From NCBI RefSeq assembly GCF_001704275.1, contig NZ_CP011533.1, forward strand, positions 1,550,001 to 1,614,000: a stretch of DNA of 64,000 nt, given 5' to 3'. A program made the translations under genes and the position numbers. Source of the stretch: Streptomyces noursei ATCC 11455. Lineage in GTDB: Bacteria; Actinomycetota; Actinomycetes; Streptomycetales; Streptomycetaceae. Every line of letters starts with the position of its first letter. Within the stretch, counting starts at the first letter, position 1. This document shows positions 33,972-41,534 of the stretch, one piece after another. The notes under the pieces were generated by a model. That model had not been told where the DNA came from, ran no database searches, and was given only the letters and a program-made list of their open reading frames with translations.

Positions 33972-34855
33972 CGGCCCACCCCGATGATGCCGCCGCCGAG
34001 CCGACGGCCGACGGCGGTCACCGACATCGCCAGGACGGTCACCGCACAGCCGGGGAAGGCCGTGGGCCACCAGGCGAGTTGGAGGTATTCCTGGCCGTCG
34101 GCCAGCAGCGTCCCCCAGTCGGTCGACGGTGGCTGGGGACCGAGCCCGAGGTAGCTGAGCGCGGCGCCGGAGACCATGGCGCCGCCGAAGCCGACCGTGG
34201 CGAGGACGAGCAGCGGGCCGAGCGTGTTCGGCAGGATGTGCCGGGTCACCAGGTGACGGCGCCGCAGGCCCAGCACGAGGCCGGCCTCCACGAATCCCGC
34301 GCCGCGCACCGCGAGCACCCGGGCCCGTGCAACGCGCGCGTACCCCGGTGCCCCGGCGATGCCGACGGAGAGGACCATGTTCGCCGTCCCCGGTCCGGTC
34401 ACCGTGATGACCAGCAGCGCGAGCAGCAGCTCGGGAAAGGCCATCAGGACTTCCGTGCAGCGCATCAGCACCCCGTCCACGGCGTTCCCGAAGAGGCCCG
34501 CCGCGAGGCCGACCAGTGTGCCCACGATGGCGCCGATGGCCGTGGCCCCCGCACCGATCAGCAGCGACAGCCGAGTGCCGTACACCAGGCGGGAGAAGAC
34601 ATCACGGCCGAGCTCGTCGGTGCCGAAGAGATGGCCGCCGCCCGGAGGCCGGAGGGTCTGCGCGGACGTCGCATCCGGCGCGTGCTGGGTGAGCAGCTCC
34701 GGACGGACGGCGGCCAACAGCGTCACCGTGAGCACCAGCGCAACGGGAACGGTGGACAGCCCGCCGCCGAGCGGCAGCCTCGGGCGCGCGCTCCTGACGG
34801 CCTTGCGGGCCGCGGTCAGCGCCTGGCGGGCGGAGGGCATCCGGCGGCACGTCAT
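33968..34855 (-). CDS. Peptide/nickel-type ABC transporter permease (DppC-like)
   Basis: 295 residues. An N-terminal segment with one hydrophobic helix (STVPVALVLTVTLLAAV) is followed by the DppC-family signature LFGTDELGRDVFSRLVYGTRLSLLIG. Four to five further helices follow, and the EAA loop region is VEAGLVLGLRRRHLVTRHILPNTLGPLLV. The family partner is the DppB-like permease upstream. The ATG at 34855 overlaps that gene's stop by 4 nt (ATGA), as does its own stop with the ATPase start. Confidence 0.92.
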   Translation of the reverse strand: MTCRRMPSARQALTAARKAVRSARPRLPLGGGLSTVPVALVLTVTLLAAVRPELLTQHAPDATSAQTLRPPGGGHLFGTDELGRDVFSRLVYGTRLSLLIGAGATAIGAIVGTLVGLAAGLFGNAVDGVLMRCTEVLMAFPELLLALLVITVTGPGTANMVLSVGIAGAPGYARVARARVLAVRGAGFVEAGLVLGLRRRHLVTRHILPNTLGPLLVLATVGFGGAMVSGAALSYLGLGPQPPSTDWGTLLADGQEYLQLAWWPTAFPGCAVTVLAMSVTAVGRRLGGGIIGVGR

Positions 34856-35811
34856 GCCCTCGCCTCCTTCGTCGCCCGTCCGTCGCGCAGGCGGGGGTCG
34901 AGAAGGGGCACCACCAGATCCACCAGCAGGTTGATCACGGTGAAGGTGGTGGCGGACAGCATCACGACGGCCATCACGACGGGCGTGTCCTTGGCGGTGA
35001 CCGCGGTGATCAGGACGCGCCCCACCCCTGGCCTGGCGAACACCGTTTCCACCAGCACCGCACCGCTCAGCAGGCTGCCCGCGAGCCACCCCGCCAAGTT
35101 CAGCGCGGGCAGCGCCGCGTGACGCAGCGCGTGCCGCACCCGCAGTGCGGACTCCCGCACACCCCGTGCCCGCACGGTCAGCGCGAACGGCTGGGCGAGG
35201 GCCTCCTCCAGCCCCGCCCGCACCACCTGCGCAAGCGTCCCGGCCACCGGTACGGCGAGTGTCACGGCCGGCAGGACCAGCGAGGCCACCCCCTGATCAC
35301 CCGCTATCGGCAGCAGCCGCCAGCGGAACGACACCGCCGAGAGGGCCAGCAGGCCGAACCAGAACTGCGGTACGGACACCGCGGCCATCTCGCCCGCCGC
35401 CGCCACCGCAGTGACGACCCGTCCCCGTCCGGCCGCGAGCAGTGCGGTGGCCAGGGCCACCACCACGGCCACCCCCACGGCGGCCAGGGCCAGTTGGCAT
35501 GTCGGACCCAACTGGTCGGCGAGCACCCGCGGCACGGGCTCGTTCAACTGGTACGAGTAGCCCAGATCGCCGGTGAGCAGCTTGCCGAGCCACACCCCGT
35601 ACTGCACCACCAGCGGCCGGTCGAAGCCGTACGCGCGAATGATCTGCTGACGCAGTCCCGGCGTGGCGCTCACCGTAGGGCCGACGACGGCGTCCACCGG
35701 GGACCCGCCGATGAGGTGCAGCGCGACGAAGGCGACCGTCACGGAACCCCACACCACGGCCAGTGCGGCGATGCCCCTGCGCAGGACGTACCGGGGAACG
35801 CCGGACCTCAC
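34852..35811 (-). CDS. Peptide/nickel-type ABC transporter permease (DppB-like)
   Basis: 319 residues with six predicted helices. The first reads GIAALAVVWGSVTVAFVAL, followed by the periplasmic GFDRPLVVQYGVWLGKLLTGDLGYSY block diagnostic of DppB/OppB permeases. The C-terminal LLVDLVVPLLDPRLRDG is also typical. It is read from a GTG at 35811 whose last bases overlap the stop of the solute-binding-protein gene by 4 nt (GTGA), which decides the start over later in-frame codons. It forms the heterodimeric channel with the next permease. Confidence 0.92.
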   Translation of the reverse strand: MRSGVPRYVLRRGIAALAVVWGSVTVAFVALHLIGGSPVDAVVGPTVSATPGLRQQIIRAYGFDRPLVVQYGVWLGKLLTGDLGYSYQLNEPVPRVLADQLGPTCQLALAAVGVAVVVALATALLAAGRGRVVTAVAAAGEMAAVSVPQFWFGLLALSAVSFRWRLLPIAGDQGVASLVLPAVTLAVPVAGTLAQVVRAGLEEALAQPFALTVRARGVRESALRVRHALRHAALPALNLAGWLAGSLLSGAVLVETVFARPGVGRVLITAVTAKDTPVVMAVVMLSATTFTVINLLVDLVVPLLDPRLRDGRATKEARA

Positions 35812-37460
35812 CGCGCCCCCGCAAGCCACACGCCTTGGTACAGCGGCCATGCGTGGGCGTCGAACGCCAGCCCGCGCACCCGCCGGTGCGCGCCCACCAC
35901 CCGCCGGTCCACGGCGGTCGGCAGGGCATAGCCTTGCGCGGCGATGCGGCGCTGGATGCGGGCGTACAGCACGTCCCGGCGCGCCCGGTCCCCGACGGTG
36001 GATGCGCTCCGCAGCCATCCGTCGAGCGCCGGGTCCGACGTGCGGGAGGCGTTGTAGCCGCCCTGTGTGAACGTCTGTCCCGAGCCGAAGAGGGTACGCA
36101 GCACATCGGCGTCGGCGGCCGGCCAGCGGAAGGCCACCATGTCGTACCGCCCCGCGTTCCGGCGCGGCAGAAAGTCGTTGGCGGCCAGCCGGATGAGCCG
36201 CACCTCGATTCCCACCTTCCCGAGATCGGCGCGCACGCCTTCGTCCAGCGTGCGTTGTTCGGGAGGTGTGAAGTCGGCGACGAACGGGAGGTCGACGCTC
36301 AGCCGGTGACCGTGCCAGGTCCGGTAGCCCTCCTGGTCGCGGTGGTCCCAGCCGGCCGCGTCCAGCAGCCGATCCGCGCGGGCGCGATCGGGCCGCTCCG
36401 CGCCGGGCGAGGGGTGATGTCCGGGAGTGGCGGGGCTGAGCACGCTGTCCGCGGGCCGTCGCTGTCCGAAGTACACGGACTCCAGCAGGGTGTGCCGGTC
36501 GAGCGCGCAGGCCGCCGCCAGCCGGATCCGCCGGTCGGCGAAGGGGGCCCGGCGGGTGTTGAGGAAGTAGGTGTATCCGACGCCCGGCGGCACCTGGCCG
36601 ATCAGGCGCATCCGTCGATCCGCGCGTACGGTCCGGGTGTGCTGGGGCGGGACTCCGTCCGCCACCTCCGCCTGTCCGCTCAGCAGCGCTCCGATCCGCA
36701 CGAAGCCGACGGGCAGGAAGCGGTACACCAACGTGTCCAGGTAGGCGGGACCTTGGTGGCCGGCTCCTTGGGGCGCCCAGGCGTAGCGGGGATTGCGGAC
36801 GAACTCGGCCTGCAGTCCCTTGGTGTGCGAAACGAAGCGGAACGGCCCTGTTCCCACCGCGGAGGGTCCGCCCGCGCACAGCGCTCCCGGGGCGGCGTGC
36901 AGCGAGCGCGGCGAGTGAAATCCGAGGTAGGTCGTGCTGAGGGCACTCAGAAACGGAGCGAAGGGCCGGCTGAGCCGGATGCGTACCGTGTGCCGGTCCA
37001 CGACGGTCGTGGACCGATAGGGCTCGATGAGGGCAGCGGCATACTCCGACTTCGTGGCGGGAGCGGCGACCCGGTCGAGATTCACCTTGACCGCCGTGGC
37101 GTCGAACGGGGTGCCGTCGGTGAACGTCACGCCCCTGCGTAATCGGAAGGTGTAGACGGTGCCGTCGCCGGAGACCTTCCATCCGGTCGCGAGCCACGGG
37201 GCGAAGGAGCCGTCGGGGCGCTGGGCGATCAGCGAGTCGTAGACGTTGCGCATGAGGGAGGCGGTGACGTCGGCGGGGCTGACCTGCGGGTCGTAGCAGT
37301 CCGGTTCCTTGTCCGCGGCCACCGTCAGCGTGCCGCCCGCACGGGGAGGACCAGAGGGTCCCATGTCCTCGGCGGCGCTCCCGGAGCGGGAACACGCCGT
37401 GAGTCCGGCGGTTGCGACCAGCAACAACGCCACGAGCTGGTGTCTCGACGGGATTCGCAT
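35808..37460 (-). CDS. Extracellular solute-binding lipoprotein, family 5 (oligopeptide-type)
   Basis: 550 residues. A lipoprotein signal peptide (MRIPSRHQ, a hydrophobic LVALLLVATAG core, lipobox LTAC with Cys about 25) anchors the protein outside the membrane. The SBP_bac_5 signatures include GGTLTVAADKEPDCYDPQ, ATGWKVSGDGTVYTFRLRRGVTFTDGTPFDA and VGTGPFRFVSH. This family binds oligopeptides, nickel-chelates and some natural-product-like ligands. Within a biosynthetic context it may reimport an intermediate, a peptide building block or a signal. GGGAAGG precedes the ATG at 37460. It is the first gene of the minus-strand block and faces the 870-bp divergent control region. Confidence 0.92.
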   Translation of the reverse strand: MRIPSRHQLVALLLVATAGLTACSRSGSAAEDMGPSGPPRAGGTLTVAADKEPDCYDPQVSPADVTASLMRNVYDSLIAQRPDGSFAPWLATGWKVSGDGTVYTFRLRRGVTFTDGTPFDATAVKVNLDRVAAPATKSEYAAALIEPYRSTTVVDRHTVRIRLSRPFAPFLSALSTTYLGFHSPRSLHAAPGALCAGGPSAVGTGPFRFVSHTKGLQAEFVRNPRYAWAPQGAGHQGPAYLDTLVYRFLPVGFVRIGALLSGQAEVADGVPPQHTRTVRADRRMRLIGQVPPGVGYTYFLNTRRAPFADRRIRLAAACALDRHTLLESVYFGQRRPADSVLSPATPGHHPSPGAERPDRARADRLLDAAGWDHRDQEGYRTWHGHRLSVDLPFVADFTPPEQRTLDEGVRADLGKVGIEVRLIRLAANDFLPRRNAGRYDMVAFRWPAADADVLRTLFGSGQTFTQGGYNASRTSDPALDGWLRSASTVGDRARRDVLYARIQRRIAAQGYALPTAVDRRVVGAHRRVRGLAFDAHAWPLYQGVWLAGAR

Positions 37461-37612
37461 GCCCTTCCCAAGGTGGACACACACCGGGTCCCGCGCTCGG
37501 TCGAGCCCGAGGGGAGCGCGCCGCGGTGTACGAAGGAGGAGACCTGAGGACAAGGTTTCAGCAGGCGGTGTGCCCCGCTCTCGGCCCGCGGGGTCGCGGG
37601 GCGGAACATCGT

Positions 37613-37626
37613 TCGGACATGTCCGA
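37613..37626. promoter_or_regulatory. 14-bp perfect palindrome in the divergent region
   Basis: TCGGACATGTCCGA is fully self-complementary and lies 153 bp upstream of the solute-binding-protein start. It is a candidate operator, possibly for the GntR regulator encoded at the far end of the same block. Confidence 0.4.
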
Positions 37627-37963
37627 GGGGAGCGAGCGGCGCGTCGCTTCGTACCGGCCGCGCCGGTGGTGCACCCGATGCCGTGACGCAACGTCAACAG
37701 CTGCTAACCCATCCATGGCAGACATCATCAGACGCCGCCCAGCGCAAGGTCAAGAGGGTTCTGGTTGCCCATACGTCTAGAGGTACGTATCTACGGACCT
37801 TTCGCGCCAGCCTCGGCCTTCCACCGGGTCGGTTTCGCTGCCGAAAACCGTCGCTGGCGGCGCCCGGGCGCCTACCGCCGACCGGTGCGTCCGCGCAGGT
37901 GGCGGCCCGATCACCGGACGGCCGGAAAGCCGCTCACCGGCCACCGCGCCAGGCCGGAATTGA

Positions 37964-38049
37964 TTCCATGGAAAAGGGTCGGCCCGGAGGCGATCGACAA
38001 AGACCCTTGACGCATTCCCGCGCCATCGCCTTCCATGGAGTGCGTCGGC
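37964..38049. repeat. Pair of TTCCATGGA-type direct repeats in the divergent region
   Basis: TTCCATGGAAAAGGGTCGGC (37964-37983) and TTCCATGGAGTGCGTCGGC (38031-38049) share a palindromic TCCATGGA core and a GTCGGC tail. The spacing is 67 bp from start to start. Regulator binding sites are a reasonable guess. Confidence 0.4.
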
Positions 38050-38304
38050 AGGCCATCGCAGAAGTGTGAATCACCCCGCCGTTCCAGTTCGCCTCGAAGC
38101 GTGCGGGAACTGCGATGCATGCGAGGCGTGCCCTGGACGATCCCCGCGCCACCGTGCCGATGTTGAGCTTTCCGCTGATGACTCTTTCGTGCGGGACGGG
38201 GGCGAATTCAGCTTCCGGATGACATCAGCACATACGCACTGCACGCCGGAATCCGGCACTCCGGCAGGCCCACGGATGGGTGCGAATCCCTTGAGACAGA
38301 CTCC

Positions 38305-38332
38305 AGGGAAGTAGACATAGGGAAGCAGACAT
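38305..38332 (+). repeat. Tandem duplication of the ribosome binding site segment
   Basis: AGGGAAGTAGACAT (38305-38318) is followed immediately by AGGGAAGCAGACAT (38319-38332), one mismatch in 14. The second copy supplies the ribosome site and the first two bases of the ATG at 38331. The first copy runs into ATA instead of ATG, so only the second initiates. Confidence 0.6.
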
Positions 38333-39518
38333 GCAGTCGACGCTGGCGAACGACGGCACTCCGGCCTTACCTGGGCCAACCCCGCTGCACTCGGCAATGG
38401 GCGGCGCCCGGAGCGGGCGCCTCTCCCTGAACGAGATCCTGTACCCCATCCCTTCCAGCGTGCTCCGTGAAATCGATTCGGTCCTCCCGGACATCAACCG
38501 CCATCCGGACCCGACCTGCACACGATTGGTTCAGGCGATAGCGCGGCACCACGGCAGCGCGCCGGACGACATCGTCGTCGGGCCCGGCCGGCTCGCATTG
38601 GCCACCGGAGTCGCTCTGGCCGCAGCCGCCGAGGAATCCGAATCGGAAATCATCTACCTGTCCCCCACGTTGGAAGGCATCTCCACATCGGCACGGATCG
38701 CACGCATGAGTCAGGTCTCCGTACCGCTCTCCGACGCGTCCACACAGGACCTGCAGAACATCGGCGACCTGGCCTCCAGCCGAACCGGACTGGTGTACCT
38801 CTGCAATCCGAACGAACCCACCGGTGCAGTTCTTGAACGCCGGCAGATCGAAAGCCTGCTGTATCAGTTGCCCCCGACGACCATCGTGCTCATCGACCAG
38901 ACGTACGCGGACTTCGTCGACGCACACGTGGACGTCGACGTGACCGGCCTGCAACGGCACCATCCGAATCTGATCGTGCTGCGGTCGTTCTCGGCAGCGG
39001 ACGGGCTGGCCGGCCTGCCGGCGGGATATGTGATAGCCAAGCCACCGCTGGCGCACAAGATCCATGAATACATGCTGCCGTTCACCATCGACACGATCGC
39101 CCAGGCAGCGGCGACCGCGTCGCTCAACAACATATGGCAGCGGGAACTACGGATCAGGAACATCATCGAGCAGCGCGAATCCATGCATCGCGAACTCTCG
39201 AACCATGGATACCGCTCACCGAAGAGCGGCACGAACTTCCTCTGGGTCCCGCTCGGGCCGGCCAGCCTGGATTTTGCGGTGGCCTGCCGGGAGGCCGGTA
39301 TCGACGTCCGACTGTACTCGCAGCGCGGCGTACGCGTCCCGGTAGGACGACCGGAGGAGAACCAGGTGCTCCTGCGCGTGGCACGGGACTTCGCCATCGA
39401 CCATGACGTCCTGGCCACTTCACACCACACGGAATACGGACACCAGCACACCCCGGCGGAGGGCAAGGCACTGCACGGCCATCAGCCGTGCTCGGTGGGC
39501 GAACTCCCCGGAGAGTAG
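38331..39518 (+). CDS. HisC-like PLP-fold (class I/II aminotransferase) protein lacking the Schiff-base lysine
   Basis: 395 residues. The fold is clearly of the histidinol-phosphate/threonine-phosphate aminotransferase type: LNEILYP, CNPNEPTG at 158-165, IDQTYADF (Asp189, Tyr192), and a C-terminal VRVPVGRPEEN with the carboxylate-binding Arg. In the motif that normally reads R-T/S-x-S-K-A-x-G-L-A-G-L-R-x-G-Y this protein has RSFSAADGLAGLPAGY. The PLP lysine is Ala222 and the conserved Arg is Pro230. Flanking motifs are in frame, so this is not a frameshift. Normal transamination is therefore unlikely. A TTA codon occurs at residue 13. It is the first gene of the plus-strand block. Confidence 0.85.
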   Translation: MQSTLANDGTPALPGPTPLHSAMGGARSGRLSLNEILYPIPSSVLREIDSVLPDINRHPDPTCTRLVQAIARHHGSAPDDIVVGPGRLALATGVALAAAAEESESEIIYLSPTLEGISTSARIARMSQVSVPLSDASTQDLQNIGDLASSRTGLVYLCNPNEPTGAVLERRQIESLLYQLPPTTIVLIDQTYADFVDAHVDVDVTGLQRHHPNLIVLRSFSAADGLAGLPAGYVIAKPPLAHKIHEYMLPFTIDTIAQAAATASLNNIWQRELRIRNIIEQRESMHRELSNHGYRSPKSGTNFLWVPLGPASLDFAVACREAGIDVRLYSQRGVRVPVGRPEENQVLLRVARDFAIDHDVLATSHHTEYGHQHTPAEGKALHGHQPCSVGELPGE

Positions 39519-39557
39519 AAGTGCTCGATTTTCGCCAGCAGTTGTTTGGAGACGGCA

Positions 39558-40052
39558 ATGCAGCTGAACAGTTCCACGGCGTCCGTTGATCAAACCAAGC
39601 TGCGCTCCGTTTGCGGGCTGTTCTGCAGCGGGGTGACGGTCGTGACCGCACTACACCGGGGCAGGCCGGTGGGCCTCGCCTGCCAGTCCTTCAGTTCGTT
39701 GTCGCTGGATCCTCCCTACATCGCACTGTGCATCGGACGCGGCTCGCTCACATGGCCGCTCATCAGACAGGAAGGCCGCTTCTGCGTGAATATCCTGGCC
39801 GATCATCAGGAAGGCGTCTGCCAGCAGTTCGCCCGCTCCGGTGGCGACAAATTCTCCGGGGTGAACTGGACCGAATCACCCAACGCCTCTCCCCTGCTCG
39901 ACGGCGTCCTCGGGTGGATCGACTGCTCACTGGTGCGGGAGTTCGACGGCGGGGATCACGTCATAGCCGTCGGGCAGGTCACCGACCTCGACCAGGCCGA
40001 AGCGGATGCTCCCCTGCTGTACTACCGCTCTTCATTTCAGCGCTTACCCTGA
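39558..40052 (+). CDS. Flavin reductase (HpaC-like), partner of a flavin monooxygenase
   Basis: 164 residues of the flavin-reductase-like split-barrel family. Motifs are LRSVCGLFCSGVTVVTALHRGRPVGLACQSFSSLSLDPPYIALCIG, where the SFSSLSLDPP loop contacts the flavin, followed by FCVNILADHQEGVCQQFA. It should make reduced FMN or FAD from NAD(P)H for a partner oxygenase, most plausibly the LLM-family monooxygenase at 49536-50597. GGAG lies 8 nt before the ATG at 39558; an in-frame TTG at 39546 is less likely. The codon for Leu163 is TTA, placing synthesis under bldA tRNA supply. It lies 39 bp after the HisC-like gene. Confidence 0.9.
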   Translation: MQLNSSTASVDQTKLRSVCGLFCSGVTVVTALHRGRPVGLACQSFSSLSLDPPYIALCIGRGSLTWPLIRQEGRFCVNILADHQEGVCQQFARSGGDKFSGVNWTESPNASPLLDGVLGWIDCSLVREFDGGDHVIAVGQVTDLDQAEADAPLLYYRSSFQRLP

Positions 40053-40098
40053 CCCGAAGGGTGGCGGCATTCATCCTATTCCGCACGGAGGCCGCACG

Positions 40099-41376
40099 AT
40101 GGCACCATTCCGATACGACCCCCTGTCGGGCAGTCAACTCGACAACCCGTATCCGATGTACCAGCGGATGCGCGACAAGTGCCCCATATTCTTTGACGAG
40201 ACCAGGAATGTCTGGGTGGTGACCCGCCATGCAGACGTCTTGACGGTGGCACTCGATCCGGAGACCTACTCCTCGGAGAACGCGGTCCGCCTCTCCGCAG
40301 GAGATGAGCCCGACGAGGTCAGAGAGGTATTGCGGCAGGGTTGGTCACTGACGCCGAACCTGACCGAGAGCGACGGCGAGCAACATCGCCAACTGCGCGC
40401 CATGGTGGGCCGCGTCTTCACGCCCGGCAAGGTAGCGCAGCTGGATCCCTTCATCCGGAAGACCATCGACGAGTTGGTCGACGGCTTTATCGATGCGGGG
40501 CATACCGACATCATCGAGCGGTACGCATGGCCACTGCCACTGATCACCATGGCGCGGATCCTCGGAATACCGCAGGACGATGTCCCCCAGCTGCACCAAT
40601 GGAGTTACGACTGGCTTCGCCTGTCCGAATCGGCGCATGCACTGCCGGATCGCGTGAAGTACGCGCACAGTGTGGTGGCGATGCAGCACTACATCATGGA
40701 TCTGTTCCAGGACAAGGAAGCGACGGACGGGGATGACCTGATCTCCCTGCTTCTGCAGTCCGCCCAGGAAGCCGCGATGGACACCGTGCAGGTCATGCAG
40801 CTGGTGATGAACCTGATCATCGCCGGTCATGTGACGGTCACCCGGGCGATCGGCAACGGCATCGTGACACTGCTGGACCACCAGCTCGACGTCCGGGAAT
40901 CGCAGCTGGACGAGCAGCGCACCAAGACGATGGTCGATGAGATCCTGCGCTTCGAATCACCGGTCCAAGGACTGTTCCGCACCGTGATGACGGACACGGA
41001 ACTCGGCGGGGCACGGCTGCGCCGCGGAGACCGGGTCATGGTCCACTGGGGAGCGGCAAACCGCGACGAGCGCGTCATTTCCGATCCCGAGGGGTTCGAT
41101 ATCGAGCGCAGGACGTCCCGCCACAACTTGGCCTTCGGCCGGGGCATCCACGCGTGCCTGGGCGCTCCGCTCGCAAGGCTTCAGCTGCAGATCGCCATTC
41201 CCCGCCTCTTCGAACGCCTGCCGGGCCTGCGGCTGGCCAGTCCGGATTCCTGGATCCGGGACCGGATCCTGATCGCGCGGGGATTCGTGTCACTGGAACT
41301 CCGCTGGGATCAGCGTGAGAAGACGACTGACGGGATGGCACTGATGACACCCCGACAGGGGTTGCAAACTCCTTAG
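40099..41376 (+). CDS. Cytochrome P450 with atypical I-helix
   Basis: 425 residues. Heme ligand Cys353 lies in FGRGIHACLGAPLARLQ and the ExxR pair is Glu281/Arg284. The I-helix reads IIAGHVTVTRAIGNG at residues 240-254: Val245 replaces the acidic residue of the usual AGHE/DTT, while Thr246 is kept. Loss of the acid usually points to altered proton delivery, as in some P450s that do nitration, N-N or C-C coupling, or peroxide-type chemistry, but this is inference. GGAGG precedes the ATG at 40099. It lies 46 bp after the flavin reductase, apparently in one transcript with it. Confidence 0.92.
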   Translation: MAPFRYDPLSGSQLDNPYPMYQRMRDKCPIFFDETRNVWVVTRHADVLTVALDPETYSSENAVRLSAGDEPDEVREVLRQGWSLTPNLTESDGEQHRQLRAMVGRVFTPGKVAQLDPFIRKTIDELVDGFIDAGHTDIIERYAWPLPLITMARILGIPQDDVPQLHQWSYDWLRLSESAHALPDRVKYAHSVVAMQHYIMDLFQDKEATDGDDLISLLLQSAQEAAMDTVQVMQLVMNLIIAGHVTVTRAIGNGIVTLLDHQLDVRESQLDEQRTKTMVDEILRFESPVQGLFRTVMTDTELGGARLRRGDRVMVHWGAANRDERVISDPEGFDIERRTSRHNLAFGRGIHACLGAPLARLQLQIAIPRLFERLPGLRLASPDSWIRDRILIARGFVSLELRWDQREKTTDGMALMTPRQGLQTP

Positions 41377-41534
41377 CGGTCGTTTCTGGACGGCGAAGTG
41401 CATGCGCAGAAGACGCACGGACCATACGGGTCGGCTTCCACATCAACCACAGGTGCCGGCGCGCCGAGTGGGACATCACCCCAGAGACACGTAACGCCCA
41501 TACACCGGCGCGGCTGCTCTACGAGAGGGAAATT

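Larger units (their letters stand above)
37461..38330. other. 870-bp divergent control region without a convincing gene
   Basis: Separates the minus-strand transporter/amidotransferase block from the plus-strand 3,4-AHBA block. No frame in it has a ribosome site plus protein-like composition. It holds several symmetric elements: a 14-bp palindrome TCGGACATGTCCGA (37613-37626), a TGACG-caa-CGTCA dyad (37684-37696), two imperfect direct repeats starting TTCCATGGA (37964-37983 and 38031-38049), and a duplicated ribosome-site segment just before the plus-strand gene. It probably carries divergent promoters and pathway-regulator sites. Confidence 0.6.

Noticed and set aside
38980..39030. Frameshift or sequencing error as the reason for the missing PLP lysine
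   Set aside because: Conserved motifs before (NPNEPTG, IDQTYADF) and after (LAGLPAGY, VRVPVG) are all in the same frame with no stop, so a substitution is the simpler reading.
40006..40098. Upstream extension of the second P450 by 31 residues
   Set aside because: It overlaps the flavin reductase end, lacks a ribosome site, and the ATG at 40099 has GGAGG and a family-like N-terminus.
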